A stretch of DNA of 64,000 nt from Stenotrophomonas bentonitica (lineage in GTDB: Bacteria > Pseudomonadota > Gammaproteobacteria > Xanthomonadales > Xanthomonadaceae): assembly GCF_002887735.1 (NCBI RefSeq), contig NZ_PKQP01000003.1, forward strand, positions 186,001-250,000, written 5' to 3'. A program made the position numbers and the translations under genes. This document shows positions 25,257 through 33,649 of the stretch, in pieces. Under the pieces are notes generated by a model. The model did no database searches. It was not told the origin of the DNA and saw only the letters and a list, made by a program, of their open reading frames with translations. Each line of letters begins with the position of its first letter. Within the stretch, counting starts at the first letter, position 1.

Positions 25257-28082
25257 ATGAATCCTAGTCTGCTCCTGCTGCTCGCCCTGCCCTTCCTGAT
25301 GGCAGTGGCTGTCGCTTCATTCCGCCGCACCTCCCGCTCCACGGCCGCCTGGGTAGCCGCGGCCGCTCCGCTGGGGGGCCTGGCGCTGTTGGCGACGATG
25401 ACCCCGGCGATCATGGACGGCGGCATCGTCCGCAGTTACGGGGAGTGGATACCGCAGATCGGCCTGGCCTTCTCGCTGCGCCTGGATGGCCTGGCCTGGA
25501 TGTTCGCCGGGATGGTGCTGGCGATCGGCGCACTGGTGGTGATGTACGCCCACTACTACCTCAGTGCCCGCGACAGCGCCCACCGCTTCTACTGCTACCT
25601 GCTGCTGTTCATGGGCGCCATGCTGGGCATGGTGCTGTCGGGCAACCTGTTGCTGCTGATGGTGTTCTGGGAAATGACCAGCATCAGCTCGTTCCTGCTG
25701 ATCGGCTTCTGGTCGCACCGGCAGGACGCCCGCGAGGGCGCCCGGATGGCCCTGGTGGTCACCGGCGGCGGCGGCCTGGCCCTGCTTGGCGGCGTGCTGT
25801 TGATCGGCCGCATCGTCGGCAGCTTCGAACTGGATGCCGTGCTCGCCGCCGGCGATCTGATCCGCGCCAGTTCGCTGTATCCCTATGCGCTGTTCCTGGT
25901 CCTGGCCGGCATCTTCACCAAGAGCGCCCAGTTCCCGTTCCACTTCTGGCTGCCGCACGCGATGGCCGCGCCGACGCCGGTCTCGGCCTACCTGCACTCG
26001 GCCACGATGGTCAAAGCCGGCGTCTTCCTGCTGGCCCGACTGCACCCGGCGCTGGCCGGCACCGACCTGTTCTTCTATACGGTCAGCGGGATCGGTGCGA
26101 TCACCCTGTTGATCGGTGCCTGGAACGCGATCTTCCAGCATGACCTCAAAGGCCTGCTCGCCTATTCGACGATCTCCCACCTGGGCCTGATCACGATGCT
26201 GTTCGGCCTGTCCGCGCCGATGGCGGTGGTGGCCGGTGTGTTCCACATCCTCAACCACGCCACCTTCAAAGCCTCGCTGTTCATGGCCGCCGGCATCATC
26301 GACCATGAAACCGGTACCCGCGACATGCGCAAGCTGGGGGGACTGCGAAAGCTGATGCCCATCACCAGCGCGCTGGCGATCATCGCTTCGCTGGCCATGG
26401 CGGGCATCCCGCTGCTCAACGGCTTCCTGTCCAAGGAAATGCTGTTCGCCGAAGCCCTGACCGCCGGGCCGGAGGCGATGCGCATCGCCATGACGATCGC
26501 CGCGCTGCTGGCCGGCGTGTTCGGTGTGGCCTACAGCCTGCGCTTCGTGCACGACACCTTCTTCGGCAAGGGGCCACACGATCTGGACCGCGTCCCGCAT
26601 GAGCCGCCGCGCTTCATGAAGGTGCCGGTGGAGATCCTGGTGGTGGTCTGCGTAGCCGTCGGCGTTGCGCCGGCGATCACCATCGCCCCGGTACTGCACG
26701 CCGCGGCGTCGTCCATCCTCGGCCCGGCGATGCCGGCCTACAGCCTCTCGGTCTGGCACGGGTTCAACATGCCGCTGGCGATGAGCGCAGCCGGTGTGGT
26801 CGGCGGCATCGCGCTGTACTTCGGCCTGCGCCGCCTGATCGACCTGCACGCGGTGGTCAGCCGCAGCATCGGCCGCAACATTTTCCACAAGCAGCTGGAC
26901 CTGGTGTTCGGCTTCGCCCACCGGCTCACCCAGGGCCTGGCCAACGGCAGCCTGCAGCGCATGCTGATGGCGCTGGTGGTGGTGGCGGTGATCGTCGCCG
27001 CCGCCCCGTTCGTGGCCCATCCCGCCTCGCCCAACTGGCCCTCGCCGCAGCCGATCCCGCTGCTGGGCTGGGCTCTGTGGCTGGTGATGATGGCCTGCGC
27101 GCTGGGCGCGCTGTTCGTCTACCGGCAGCGTTTGCTGGCGGTGCTGGTGGTCGGTGGCGTCGGCCTGATGGTCTCGCTGACCTTCGTGTTCCTGTCCGCG
27201 CCGGATCTGGCCCTGACCCAGCTGCTGGTGGAGATGGTCACCCTGGTGCTGATGCTGCTGGGCATGAACTACCTGCCGATCCAGTCGCCGCCGGAGAAGT
27301 CGGTCTGGCGCAAGCGGCGCGATGCGGTGATCGCGATCGTCGCCGGTGGTGGCCTGGCCGCGATGGCCTACACCGCCATGACCCTGCCGCCCAACACCAT
27401 GGCCGGCGAGCTGCTGGCACGTGCGCTGCCGGAGGCCTATGGGCAGAACGTGGTCAACGTGATCCTGGTCGACTTCCGTGGCTTTGATACCTTCGGTGAG
27501 ATCACCGTGTTCGGCATCGCCGCGCTGGTGGTGCACGCCATGCTGCGCCGCTCGCGGATGGCACCGGAGCAGATCATGCCCGGCCCGCCGATCAAGCTGC
27601 CGGTACCGGCCGATCTTGCCCAGATCATGTTCCCGCTGACCCTGACCGTCTCGATCTTCCTGTTCCTGCGCGGCCACAACGCGCCCGGCGGCGGCTTCAT
27701 CGCCGGGCTGGTGCTGGCCGTGCCGCTGCTGATCCAGTACGTCATCCAAGGCACCACTTCGGTGGAATCGCGCTTCGGCTTCGATTACATCCGCTGCATC
27801 GGTGCCGGTCTGCTGATCGCCATCCTCAGCGGCTGCGCCTCGATGCTGTTCGGCGTGCCGTTCCTGACCAGCGGCCACCTGGACCTGCACATTCCGTTGA
27901 TCGGCGAGGTGCCGCTGGCCAGTGCGATCGGCTTTGATACCGGCGTGTACCTGGTGGTGTTCGGCGGGGTGATGCTGATGCTCTCGATGATGGGCACGAT
28001 CAAGCCCTCGCGCACCCGCAACGCCCGCAAAGGCGAGATCGATCCCACCCGCCGTTCGGCAAAAACCGGGGAGATGCACTGA
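25257..28082 (+). CDS. mrpA: Mrp cation/proton antiporter subunit A (fused A/B)
   Basis: A 941-residue, roughly 20-helix protein, the largest subunit of the six-gene Mrp complex. Residues about 100-420 are a NuoL-like proton-channel domain: ESxS-type ITSISSFLLIGFWSH, TKSAQFPFHFWLPHAMAAPTP with the channel lysine, and FQHDLKGLLAYSTISHLG. The C-terminal 200 residues (VNVILVDFRGFDTFGEITVF, FLFLRGHNAPGGGFIAGL) correspond to MrpB, so A and B are fused as in group-2 Mrp systems. The complex trades Na+ or K+ for H+ at the inner membrane. Its stop overlaps the mrpC start by 1 base. Confidence 0.95.
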   Translation: MNPSLLLLLALPFLMAVAVASFRRTSRSTAAWVAAAAPLGGLALLATMTPAIMDGGIVRSYGEWIPQIGLAFSLRLDGLAWMFAGMVLAIGALVVMYAHYYLSARDSAHRFYCYLLLFMGAMLGMVLSGNLLLLMVFWEMTSISSFLLIGFWSHRQDAREGARMALVVTGGGGLALLGGVLLIGRIVGSFELDAVLAAGDLIRASSLYPYALFLVLAGIFTKSAQFPFHFWLPHAMAAPTPVSAYLHSATMVKAGVFLLARLHPALAGTDLFFYTVSGIGAITLLIGAWNAIFQHDLKGLLAYSTISHLGLITMLFGLSAPMAVVAGVFHILNHATFKASLFMAAGIIDHETGTRDMRKLGGLRKLMPITSALAIIASLAMAGIPLLNGFLSKEMLFAEALTAGPEAMRIAMTIAALLAGVFGVAYSLRFVHDTFFGKGPHDLDRVPHEPPRFMKVPVEILVVVCVAVGVAPAITIAPVLHAAASSILGPAMPAYSLSVWHGFNMPLAMSAAGVVGGIALYFGLRRLIDLHAVVSRSIGRNIFHKQLDLVFGFAHRLTQGLANGSLQRMLMALVVVAVIVAAAPFVAHPASPNWPSPQPIPLLGWALWLVMMACALGALFVYRQRLLAVLVVGGVGLMVSLTFVFLSAPDLALTQLLVEMVTLVLMLLGMNYLPIQSPPEKSVWRKRRDAVIAIVAGGGLAAMAYTAMTLPPNTMAGELLARALPEAYGQNVVNVILVDFRGFDTFGEITVFGIAALVVHAMLRRSRMAPEQIMPGPPIKLPVPADLAQIMFPLTLTVSIFLFLRGHNAPGGGFIAGLVLAVPLLIQYVIQGTTSVESRFGFDYIRCIGAGLLIAILSGCASMLFGVPFLTSGHLDLHIPLIGEVPLASAIGFDTGVYLVVFGGVMLMLSMMGTIKPSRTRNARKGEIDPTRRSAKTGEMH

Positions 28083-28465
28083 TGGAACTGGCCCTGGCAA
28101 GCGCCATCGGCGTACTGAGCGCGATCGGCATCTACCTGTTGCTGCGCGCGCGCAGCTTCGATGTGATCCTCGGCATGACCTTCCTGTCGTATGCGACCAA
28201 CCTGCTGATCTTCGCCGGTGGACGCCTGGTGCAGGGCAAGGCGCCGGTGCTGCGTGAGGGCATCGACAGCGACCTGGGCAACTACACCGATCCGCTGCCG
28301 CAGGCGCTGGTGCTCACCGCCATCGTGATCGCGTTTGCGATGACCGCGGTCAGCATCGTGCTGGCCATGCGCAGTCGCAGCGACAACCACAGCGACCACG
28401 TGGACGCGCACGAAGAAGAAGAGCTGCCTGCCGATACCGCGCCGGGCCGGGAGGGCGGCGCATGA
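28082..28465 (+). CDS. mrpC: Mrp antiporter subunit C
   Basis: A 127-residue, three-helix NuoK-like subunit: ALASAIGVLSAIGIYLLLRA, GMTFLSYATNLLIFAGG and DPLPQALVLTAIVIAFAMTA with the conserved PLPQALVLTAIVI motif. The hydrophilic tail (SDNHSDHVDAHEEEELPADT) is His/Glu-rich and unusually long. It starts within the mrpA stop (TGATG) and overlaps mrpD by 4 bases. Confidence 0.95.
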   Translation: MELALASAIGVLSAIGIYLLLRARSFDVILGMTFLSYATNLLIFAGGRLVQGKAPVLREGIDSDLGNYTDPLPQALVLTAIVIAFAMTAVSIVLAMRSRSDNHSDHVDAHEEEELPADTAPGREGGA

Positions 28466-29997
28466 ACCATGCGGTGATCCTGCCCATCCTGATTCCCCTG
28501 TTCGGCGCGGCCTGCTCGCTGTTCGTCGAGCACCGCCGTTACGGGCCGAAGGTGCAGCGCACGGTGGCGTGGACCACGCTGGCCGCGCTGGCCGCCGCGG
28601 TGGCCCTGCTGTTCGCGCAGACCGCCGATGGCAGTATCGCGGTGTACCTGCTGGGCGACTGGCCCTCGCGGCTGGGCATCGCGCTGGTGGCCGACCGCCT
28701 CTCGGCATGGATGCTGGTGACCACCCTGCTGCTGGCCATCCCCTGCCTGCTGCACGCCTGCTCGGGCTGGGACCGGCGCGCGCCGCACTTCCATGCGCTG
28801 TTCCAGTTCCAGCTGGTCGGCCTGAACGGCGCGTTCCTGACCGGCGACATCTTCAATCTGTTCGTGTTCTTCGAGGTGATGCTGATCGCCTCCTACGGCC
28901 TGCTGCTCAGCGGCGGGCGCGGCCTGCGCATGCGCATCGGCCTGCACTACGTGGTGTTCAACGTCACCGCCTCGACCCTGTTCCTGATCGCACTCGGCCT
29001 GCTGTACGCCTCGCTGGGCTCGCTCAACATGGCCGAACTGTCCCAGCGCATCGCTGAAGTGCCGGCCTCGCACCTGACCCTGGTCAAGGCGACCATGGGG
29101 CTGTTGCTGCTGGTGTTCTGCAGCAAGGCCGCGCTGATGCCGCTGTATCTGTGGCTGCCCGAAGCGTATGCGCGTGCGCCGGCGGCGGTGGCGGCGCTGT
29201 TCGCGATCATGACCAAGGTCGGCCTGTACGCGGTGCTGCGGGTCAGCACGCTGTGGTTCGGCGAGGGTGCCGGACCGATGGCCGGCTACGGCAGCCAGTG
29301 GCTGCTCTGGGCCGGTGTGGCCACCCTCGTGCTGGGCGGCCTGGGCGTGCTCGCTGCGGCACGCCTGCGCGTGCTGATCTCCTACCTGGTGGTGGTCTCG
29401 GCAGCGACGCTGTTCATCGCCTTCTCGGTGCGTACGCCCGAAGTGCTCTCGGCCGGCCTCTACTACCTGCCGCACAGCACCTTCGTGGCCGCCGCACTGT
29501 TCCTCATTGCCGATCTGATCCGCCGCCGCCGCGGCGGTGCCAGCGATCGCAAGGAAGTCATCGCGCCGATGCCGGGCAAGGAAACGCCTGCGGTACTGTT
29601 CCTGATCGGTGCGGTGTCGGTCGCGGGCCTGCCGCCGCTGTCCGGCTTCCTGGCCAAGGCTGCGCTGCTGGCCGGGATGCCCGCGCAGTACACCTGGGCA
29701 GTCTGGGCCGCCGTGCTGGGCAGCAGCCTGATGGTCATCGTCGGCCTGACCCGCGGCGGCATCCGCCTGTTCTGGCGCGTGCCGGTGGTCGAAGAAGGCG
29801 CACCCAAGCCGCGCAAGGCGCCCACGCGCACCGTGGAATTGTTCGCCGCCGCGCTGCTGCTCAGCTATGGCATCGCGATGAGCGTGTTCGCCGGCCCGCT
29901 GATGCAGCACACCGATGCGATGGCCACCCAGCTGCTGCAGCCGCAGGACTACGTGGGTGAGCTGCGCGCCACCACGCCGGAGATCCGCCAGCCATGA
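28462..29997 (+). CDS. mrpD: Mrp antiporter subunit D
   Basis: A 511-residue, about 14-helix NuoN/M-like subunit. It contains LTGDIFNLFVFFEVMLIASY with the key helix-5 glutamate, and FCSKAALMPLYLWLPEAYARAP with the channel lysine. VAGLPPLSGFLAKAALLAGM follows later. With subunit A it forms the proton-translocating part of the complex. It is coupled to its neighbours by 4-base ATGA overlaps at both ends. Confidence 0.95.
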   Translation: MNHAVILPILIPLFGAACSLFVEHRRYGPKVQRTVAWTTLAALAAAVALLFAQTADGSIAVYLLGDWPSRLGIALVADRLSAWMLVTTLLLAIPCLLHACSGWDRRAPHFHALFQFQLVGLNGAFLTGDIFNLFVFFEVMLIASYGLLLSGGRGLRMRIGLHYVVFNVTASTLFLIALGLLYASLGSLNMAELSQRIAEVPASHLTLVKATMGLLLLVFCSKAALMPLYLWLPEAYARAPAAVAALFAIMTKVGLYAVLRVSTLWFGEGAGPMAGYGSQWLLWAGVATLVLGGLGVLAAARLRVLISYLVVVSAATLFIAFSVRTPEVLSAGLYYLPHSTFVAAALFLIADLIRRRRGGASDRKEVIAPMPGKETPAVLFLIGAVSVAGLPPLSGFLAKAALLAGMPAQYTWAVWAAVLGSSLMVIVGLTRGGIRLFWRVPVVEEGAPKPRKAPTRTVELFAAALLLSYGIAMSVFAGPLMQHTDAMATQLLQPQDYVGELRATTPEIRQP

Positions 29998-30500
29998 CGC
30001 GCAAGCCTTCCCTCTACAAACGCGTGCTGCCCTCGCCCTCGCTGAGCGTGATGGTCGTGGTGTTCTGGCTGCTGATGTCCGACAGCTTCACCCTGGGCCA
30101 GTTCGTGCTCGGCATGATCCTGGGCGTGGTGGTGCCGCTGTTCGCCGCCCGGCTGGACCGCGAGTTCGCGCGGATCGGCTCGCTCAAGCCCCTCCCCAAG
30201 CTGTTGTTCGTGACCCTGTGGGACATCCTGATCTCCAACATCCGGGTCGCGATCCAGGTGCTGGGGCCGGAGCGCCGCATCCACCCCGGCTTCATCTGGC
30301 TGCCGCTGGATATCGCCAACATCCACGGCATCGCCGCGTTGACCAGCATGATCACGCTGACCCCGGGCACGGTGTCGGCGGCCTTGTCCGATGACCGCAG
30401 GTATCTGCTGGTGCACGTGCTGCATCTGGATGATCCGGATGCGCTGATCCGGCAGATCAAATCCCGCTACGAAGCCCCGCTGATGGAGATCTTCCCATGA
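29994..30500 (+). CDS. mrpE: Mrp antiporter subunit E
   Basis: A 168-residue subunit with two N-terminal membrane helices (LSVMVVVFWLLMSDSFTLGQ; FVLGMILGVVVPLFAARL) and a cytoplasmic domain with GFIWLPLDIANIHGIAALTSM and ITLTPGTVSAALS, the MrpE signature. In characterised systems it is needed for assembly or full activity. It overlaps mrpD and mrpF by 4 bases each. Confidence 0.94.
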   Translation: MTRKPSLYKRVLPSPSLSVMVVVFWLLMSDSFTLGQFVLGMILGVVVPLFAARLDREFARIGSLKPLPKLLFVTLWDILISNIRVAIQVLGPERRIHPGFIWLPLDIANIHGIAALTSMITLTPGTVSAALSDDRRYLLVHVLHLDDPDALIRQIKSRYEAPLMEIFP

Positions 30501-30781
30501 CCGGATACATGTTCATCCAGACCACGATGGTGGTGTGCATGCACGTGGTCGGCCTGGCCATGCTGCTGGCCACCTGGCGCCTGCTGCGCGGCCCGACCGT
30601 GCCCGACCGCATCCTCGCCCTGGACACGCTGTCGGTGACGGCGATCGCCGAGCTGATGCTGTTCGGCATGTACCTCAACTCGGCGGTGTATTTCGAAGCC
30701 GCGCTGATCATCGCCATGCTCGGCTTCGGCAGCACGGTGGTGCTGAGCAAGTTCGTGCTGCGCCGGGACATCGTCGAATGA
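30497..30781 (+). CDS. mrpF: Mrp antiporter subunit F
   Basis: A 94-residue, three-helix protein. The RLLRGPTVPDRILALDTLSV motif between helices 1 and 2 contains the conserved Pro-Asp-Arg of MrpF. It overlaps mrpE and mrpG by 4 bases. MrpF is associated with cation or cholate efflux in Bacillus; here it is simply one part of the complex. Confidence 0.93.
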   Translation: MTGYMFIQTTMVVCMHVVGLAMLLATWRLLRGPTVPDRILALDTLSVTAIAELMLFGMYLNSAVYFEAALIIAMLGFGSTVVLSKFVLRRDIVE

Positions 30782-31191
30782 TCACCTTCATCCAGATCGT
30801 GCTGTCGATCCTGCTGCTGTTCGGCTGCTTCTTCATCCTGGTCGGCGCGCTCGGCCTGGTGAAGCTTTCGACCTTCTTCAAGCGCCTGCACGCACCGACC
30901 AAGGCCAGCACGCTGGGCGTGGGCTGCGTGCTGGTCGGCTCGGTCTGTTACCACATCTTCCTCGGCGAAGACCCGCAGCCGCGCGAACTGCTGATCACCG
31001 TGTTCCTGTTCATCACCGCACCGATCAGTGCGCACATGATGGCCAAGGCCGCGTTGTCGCTGCTGATGGAAACCCGGCCAGAGCTGCCCGGGCACAAGAC
31101 CGCCAAGGAAGAACAGCTGCCGCCGCCGGAACCGCGCCGCGCAGACGAGACCGACGATGCCAAGGCCCCCGTTTCCCGGGACAGCCAGTAG
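30778..31191 (+). CDS. mrpG: Mrp antiporter subunit G
   Basis: A 137-residue subunit: three helices with GALGLVKLSTFFKRLHAPTK and FLFITAPISAHMMAKAAL, the MrpG signatures, then a polar C-terminal tail of about 40 residues (LPPPEPRRADETDDAKAP) longer than usual. The TAG stop (31189-31191) is contributed by the GTAG head of a SMAG repeat that begins at 31188, so the tail's end may have been defined by the repeat. It is the last gene of the operon. Confidence 0.93.
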   Translation: MITFIQIVLSILLLFGCFFILVGALGLVKLSTFFKRLHAPTKASTLGVGCVLVGSVCYHIFLGEDPQPRELLITVFLFITAPISAHMMAKAALSLLMETRPELPGHKTAKEEQLPPPEPRRADETDDAKAPVSRDSQ

Positions 31192-31294
31192 AGCCGACCG
31201 TTGGTCGGCTGCAACACGCCTGCAAAACGGCAGGGCCGACCTTTGGCCGGCTGCAACCAGCCTGCGAAACGGTAGCGCCGGCGGCTGGCCGGCT
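31188..31294 (+). repeat. Three tandem 42-base units, each a SMAG-type repeat plus 19-base spacer
   Basis: GTAG-headed or GCAG-headed palindromes start at 31188, 31230 and 31272, exactly 42 bases apart. The 19-base spacers (31211-31229 and 31253-31271) differ at only about three positions. The three palindromes are diverged (CGACCG-TTGG, CGACCTTTGG, CGGCGGCTGG), but compensated within each stem. The first supplies the mrpG stop codon. Confidence 0.85.
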
Positions 31295-31317
31295 GCTTCA
31301 ACAGTTGGCCATCAACC

Positions 31318-32274
31318 TCACACGCTGCCGATCAACGCCAGCTCGAGCGCGATCCAGCCGACGAAGGCCACCACCAGCACCGCGCCCTCACGCCGGCTGA
31401 TCGTCAGATCACCGCGCAGCATCGGGTAGAGCACCAGCACGAAGGCGATCGCCGCCGGCAGCTCCAGTTTCACGAACGATGCGGGCAGCGCCAGCGGGCG
31501 CAGCGCGGCCATGCCGCCGACCACCACCAGCAGGTTGAACAGGCTCGAGCCGATCACATGGCCCAGCACCATGTCACCCTGCCCACGCCGCGCCGCCGCG
31601 ATCGCCGCCGCCACTTCGGGCAATGCGGTGCCGATCGCCACCGGCAACAGGCCAACCAGCAACGGCGACCAGCCCAGCCCGGCGCCGAACACCGGCGCGG
31701 CCTGCACAACCCAGCGCGCGCCGACATACAGGCAGAGCGCCGCGAACAGCAGCCGCAGGAGGTTCAGGAACAGCCCGGTGCGGGTCATGGCATAGCCGGC
31801 GATGGCCTCGCGCACCGGCTCGGATTCCAACCGCGCACGGCGCAGCAGGAACACCAGCAGCCCGACGAAGGCGAGCAGCAGAACCGCCCCTTCCCAGCGC
31901 GCGATGACGCCATCCAGGCCGAACAGGATCAGCAGCAGGCTTGCCGCCGCCAGGCACACCAGCAGCGGCGAGAGCAGGCGCGCACGGACCAGCAGCGGTG
32001 CGGCCAGCGCCGCCAGCCCCAGGGTCAGGCCGACATTGACGATGTTGCTGCCCACCGCGTTGCCCAGCGCGAGTTCTTCCGCCCCGACCACGAAGGCGCG
32101 GGCGTTGACCACCAGTTCCGGCAGCGAGGTGCCGAAGGCCACCAGCAGCAACCCGGCCACGAACGGTGAGGCGCCAAAGCGCTGGGCCAGCCCGGAGGCG
32201 GCACGGACGATGCTGTCCCCGCCCAGTGCCAACAGCACCAGGCCCAGCACGAACCAAACAGTGGCAGCGATCAT
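31318..32274 (-). CDS. Calcium/sodium antiporter of the CaCA family (YrbG-like)
   Basis: A 318-residue inner-membrane exchanger with ten or eleven helices and the two inverted alpha-repeats: AFGTSLPELVVNARAFVVGAE near residue 47 and AIGTALPEVAAAIAAARRGQ near residue 213, each with the GT(S/A)LPE ion-binding motif, followed by GNAVGSNIVNVGLTLG and GHVIGSSLFNLLVVVG. It expels Ca2+ in exchange for Na+ or H+. It converges with the Mrp operon, and the two could share ion homeostasis but not a transcript. Confidence 0.92.
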   Translation of the reverse strand: MIAATVWFVLGLVLLALGGDSIVRAASGLAQRFGASPFVAGLLLVAFGTSLPELVVNARAFVVGAEELALGNAVGSNIVNVGLTLGLAALAAPLLVRARLLSPLLVCLAAASLLLILFGLDGVIARWEGAVLLLAFVGLLVFLLRRARLESEPVREAIAGYAMTRTGLFLNLLRLLFAALCLYVGARWVVQAAPVFGAGLGWSPLLVGLLPVAIGTALPEVAAAIAAARRGQGDMVLGHVIGSSLFNLLVVVGGMAALRPLALPASFVKLELPAAIAFVLVLYPMLRGDLTISRREGAVLVVAFVGWIALELALIGSV

Positions 32275-32374
32275 CTGGTGCTCCCCGGTGACGGGTGTGG
32301 GCCGATTCTAGGGCCCGCCCGGCCCGAACGGTGAACGCCCGCCCCGGCACCCGGGCCAGGACGGTAGCGGTGGC

Positions 32375-32983
32375 TCAGGAACAGCCTTCCACGTAGTCGA
32401 CCTGCGGTGTCTTGCCAACGCGCCACGCGGTCACGTTGCCATCGCCGTTGATCTCGAAGTTGATCAGCGCACCGCCCTCGGCCGCCGGGCGCACGCGCAG
32501 GTTGTGGCCCTGCGCGTCGTACTTGTGCGGGGTCAGATCGCCGCGGTCGGGGTACAGCGTCTGCAGCTGGCCCAGCGACATGCCGACCTTGCCGCCACCG
32601 GGGGCGACGGTGCGGTCGTTGCGCACGTCATAGCGGACCAGGCGCTTGCCCTCGATCATGAAAATGACGTCCTCGGCCTGTGCGCCTTCGGGTCGCAGCG
32701 CATGGCAGTAGTCGTCGGCGACCTCGCCCTGCAGCGGTTCTTTCCAGGCCGCGCGGACCTCCTCCAGCGTACTGCCCAACGCGACGGGGCCGTAGCCGTC
32801 CAGGCGTGCCGGCCCCGCTGTTGGCGTGCCCGATGCCGCCGTGGCGGGCGCGCTGGGCGCGGTGTACGCCGCCGGCGCAGGCACCGCTGCCTCGGCGTCG
32901 CTGGACGGGGTTTCCGGCGCGCGTCCGCACGCGGCCAAGGCGAGCACCATCCCCAGTGCCATCACGCTTCCCAGCTGTTTCAT
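32375..32983 (-). CDS. Putative lipoprotein with two BLIP/SmpA-like repeats
   Basis: A 202-residue protein. Signal and lipobox: MKQLGSVMALGMVLALAAC, with Cys at 19. An Ala/Pro/Thr-rich linker of about 50 residues follows, then two similar modules, YGPVALGSTLEEVRAAWK and GKVGMSLGQLQTLYPDRG, which resemble the G-x-x-x-G-x-(S/T)-x-x-x-(V/L) opening of BamE/BLIP-type folds. Two cysteines (CHALRPEG and the C-terminal GCS) could pair. Role unknown; outer-membrane or periplasmic location expected. ATG 32983 has a GGGAGA upstream. Confidence 0.7.
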   Translation of the reverse strand: MKQLGSVMALGMVLALAACGRAPETPSSDAEAAVPAPAAYTAPSAPATAASGTPTAGPARLDGYGPVALGSTLEEVRAAWKEPLQGEVADDYCHALRPEGAQAEDVIFMIEGKRLVRYDVRNDRTVAPGGGKVGMSLGQLQTLYPDRGDLTPHKYDAQGHNLRVRPAAEGGALINFEINGDGNVTAWRVGKTPQVDYVEGCS

Positions 32984-33112
32984 GCCTGCATCTCCCGGTG
33001 AATGGGCGCAGCCTAGCGCGTGCGCCGTGTGGGCGGCATGCACACTGTCGTTGTCATCGGCGTTTCACCTGCCGCGTTCAGGCTCGGCCTGCACCGCATC
33101 GACCCCGCCCCC

Positions 33113-33643
33113 ATGCAACCGCAGAAGACCGACCTTGCCCGCACCGCGCTGCAGGCCCACCGCGCTCCGCTGGACATGCGCCAGCGCCGGCTGTTGATCC
33201 TGTGCGACGGCCAGCGTGACCTGGTCCAGCTGGGCCAGCTGGTGGGCCCGGAGACCCCGGCGATGGTGATCCAGCTGATCCAGACCGGGTATCTGGTGTC
33301 CAGTGCGGCCGCGGAGGTCACCGTTGCCGCGCCCGCCGCGCCCGCACCCAGCGTGATGCCGACCGCGGCGCTGGCGCCGGTGACCGAACGCCGCCGCTCG
33401 CTGGTCGCCGCGCGGATCTACCTGCTCGACATCCTGGAACTGCAGCGCCATCCGCAGGCGGCGGCGCTGTTCCACACCCTGCAGCAGGCCCGCAGCGACG
33501 ACGCGGTCATGGCCGCACTGCACGCCGCGCTGGAGGCGCTGCCCGGGCTGACCTCGACCGGCTACGCCGGACGGGTGCGGCAGCGGTTGCTGGAGGTGCT
33601 GCCGACGGCGCATGCCGAGCGGTTCCAGATCGCGGCGGTTTGA
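33113..33643 (+). CDS. Uncharacterised soluble protein
   Basis: A 176-residue protein without signal or membrane segment. The first 60 residues, LDMRQRRLLILCDGQRDLVQ ... VIQLIQTGYLV, have a helix-turn-helix-like, winged-helix flavour, such as is found in proteins that follow a DUF4388 or PilZ-type domain. An Ala/Pro linker (AAPAAPAPSVMP) leads to a helical C-terminal half (LLDILELQRHPQAAALFHTL). No family is assigned. ATG 33113 is chosen because the frame before it is not conserved-looking. It converges with hmgA, 6 bases apart. Confidence 0.6.
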   Translation: MQPQKTDLARTALQAHRAPLDMRQRRLLILCDGQRDLVQLGQLVGPETPAMVIQLIQTGYLVSSAAAEVTVAAPAAPAPSVMPTAALAPVTERRRSLVAARIYLLDILELQRHPQAAALFHTLQQARSDDAVMAALHAALEALPGLTSTGYAGRVRQRLLEVLPTAHAERFQIAAV

Positions 33644-33649
33644 GGCTGC

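Noticed and set aside
25317..28100. A 927-codon open frame antisense to mrpA, and similar long antisense frames at 546-1925, 2177-4003, 13194-15044, 38538-40289, 42149-44863 and 48093-50126
   Set aside because: Their products are Gln/Arg/His/Ala-rich without domains and mirror strongly conserved genes on the other strand. This is the usual by-product of high GC3 coding DNA.
31188..31294. Regularly spaced repeats suggesting a CRISPR array
   Set aside because: The spacers are nearly identical, the repeats are GTAG-headed palindromes seen elsewhere singly, and no cas gene is present.
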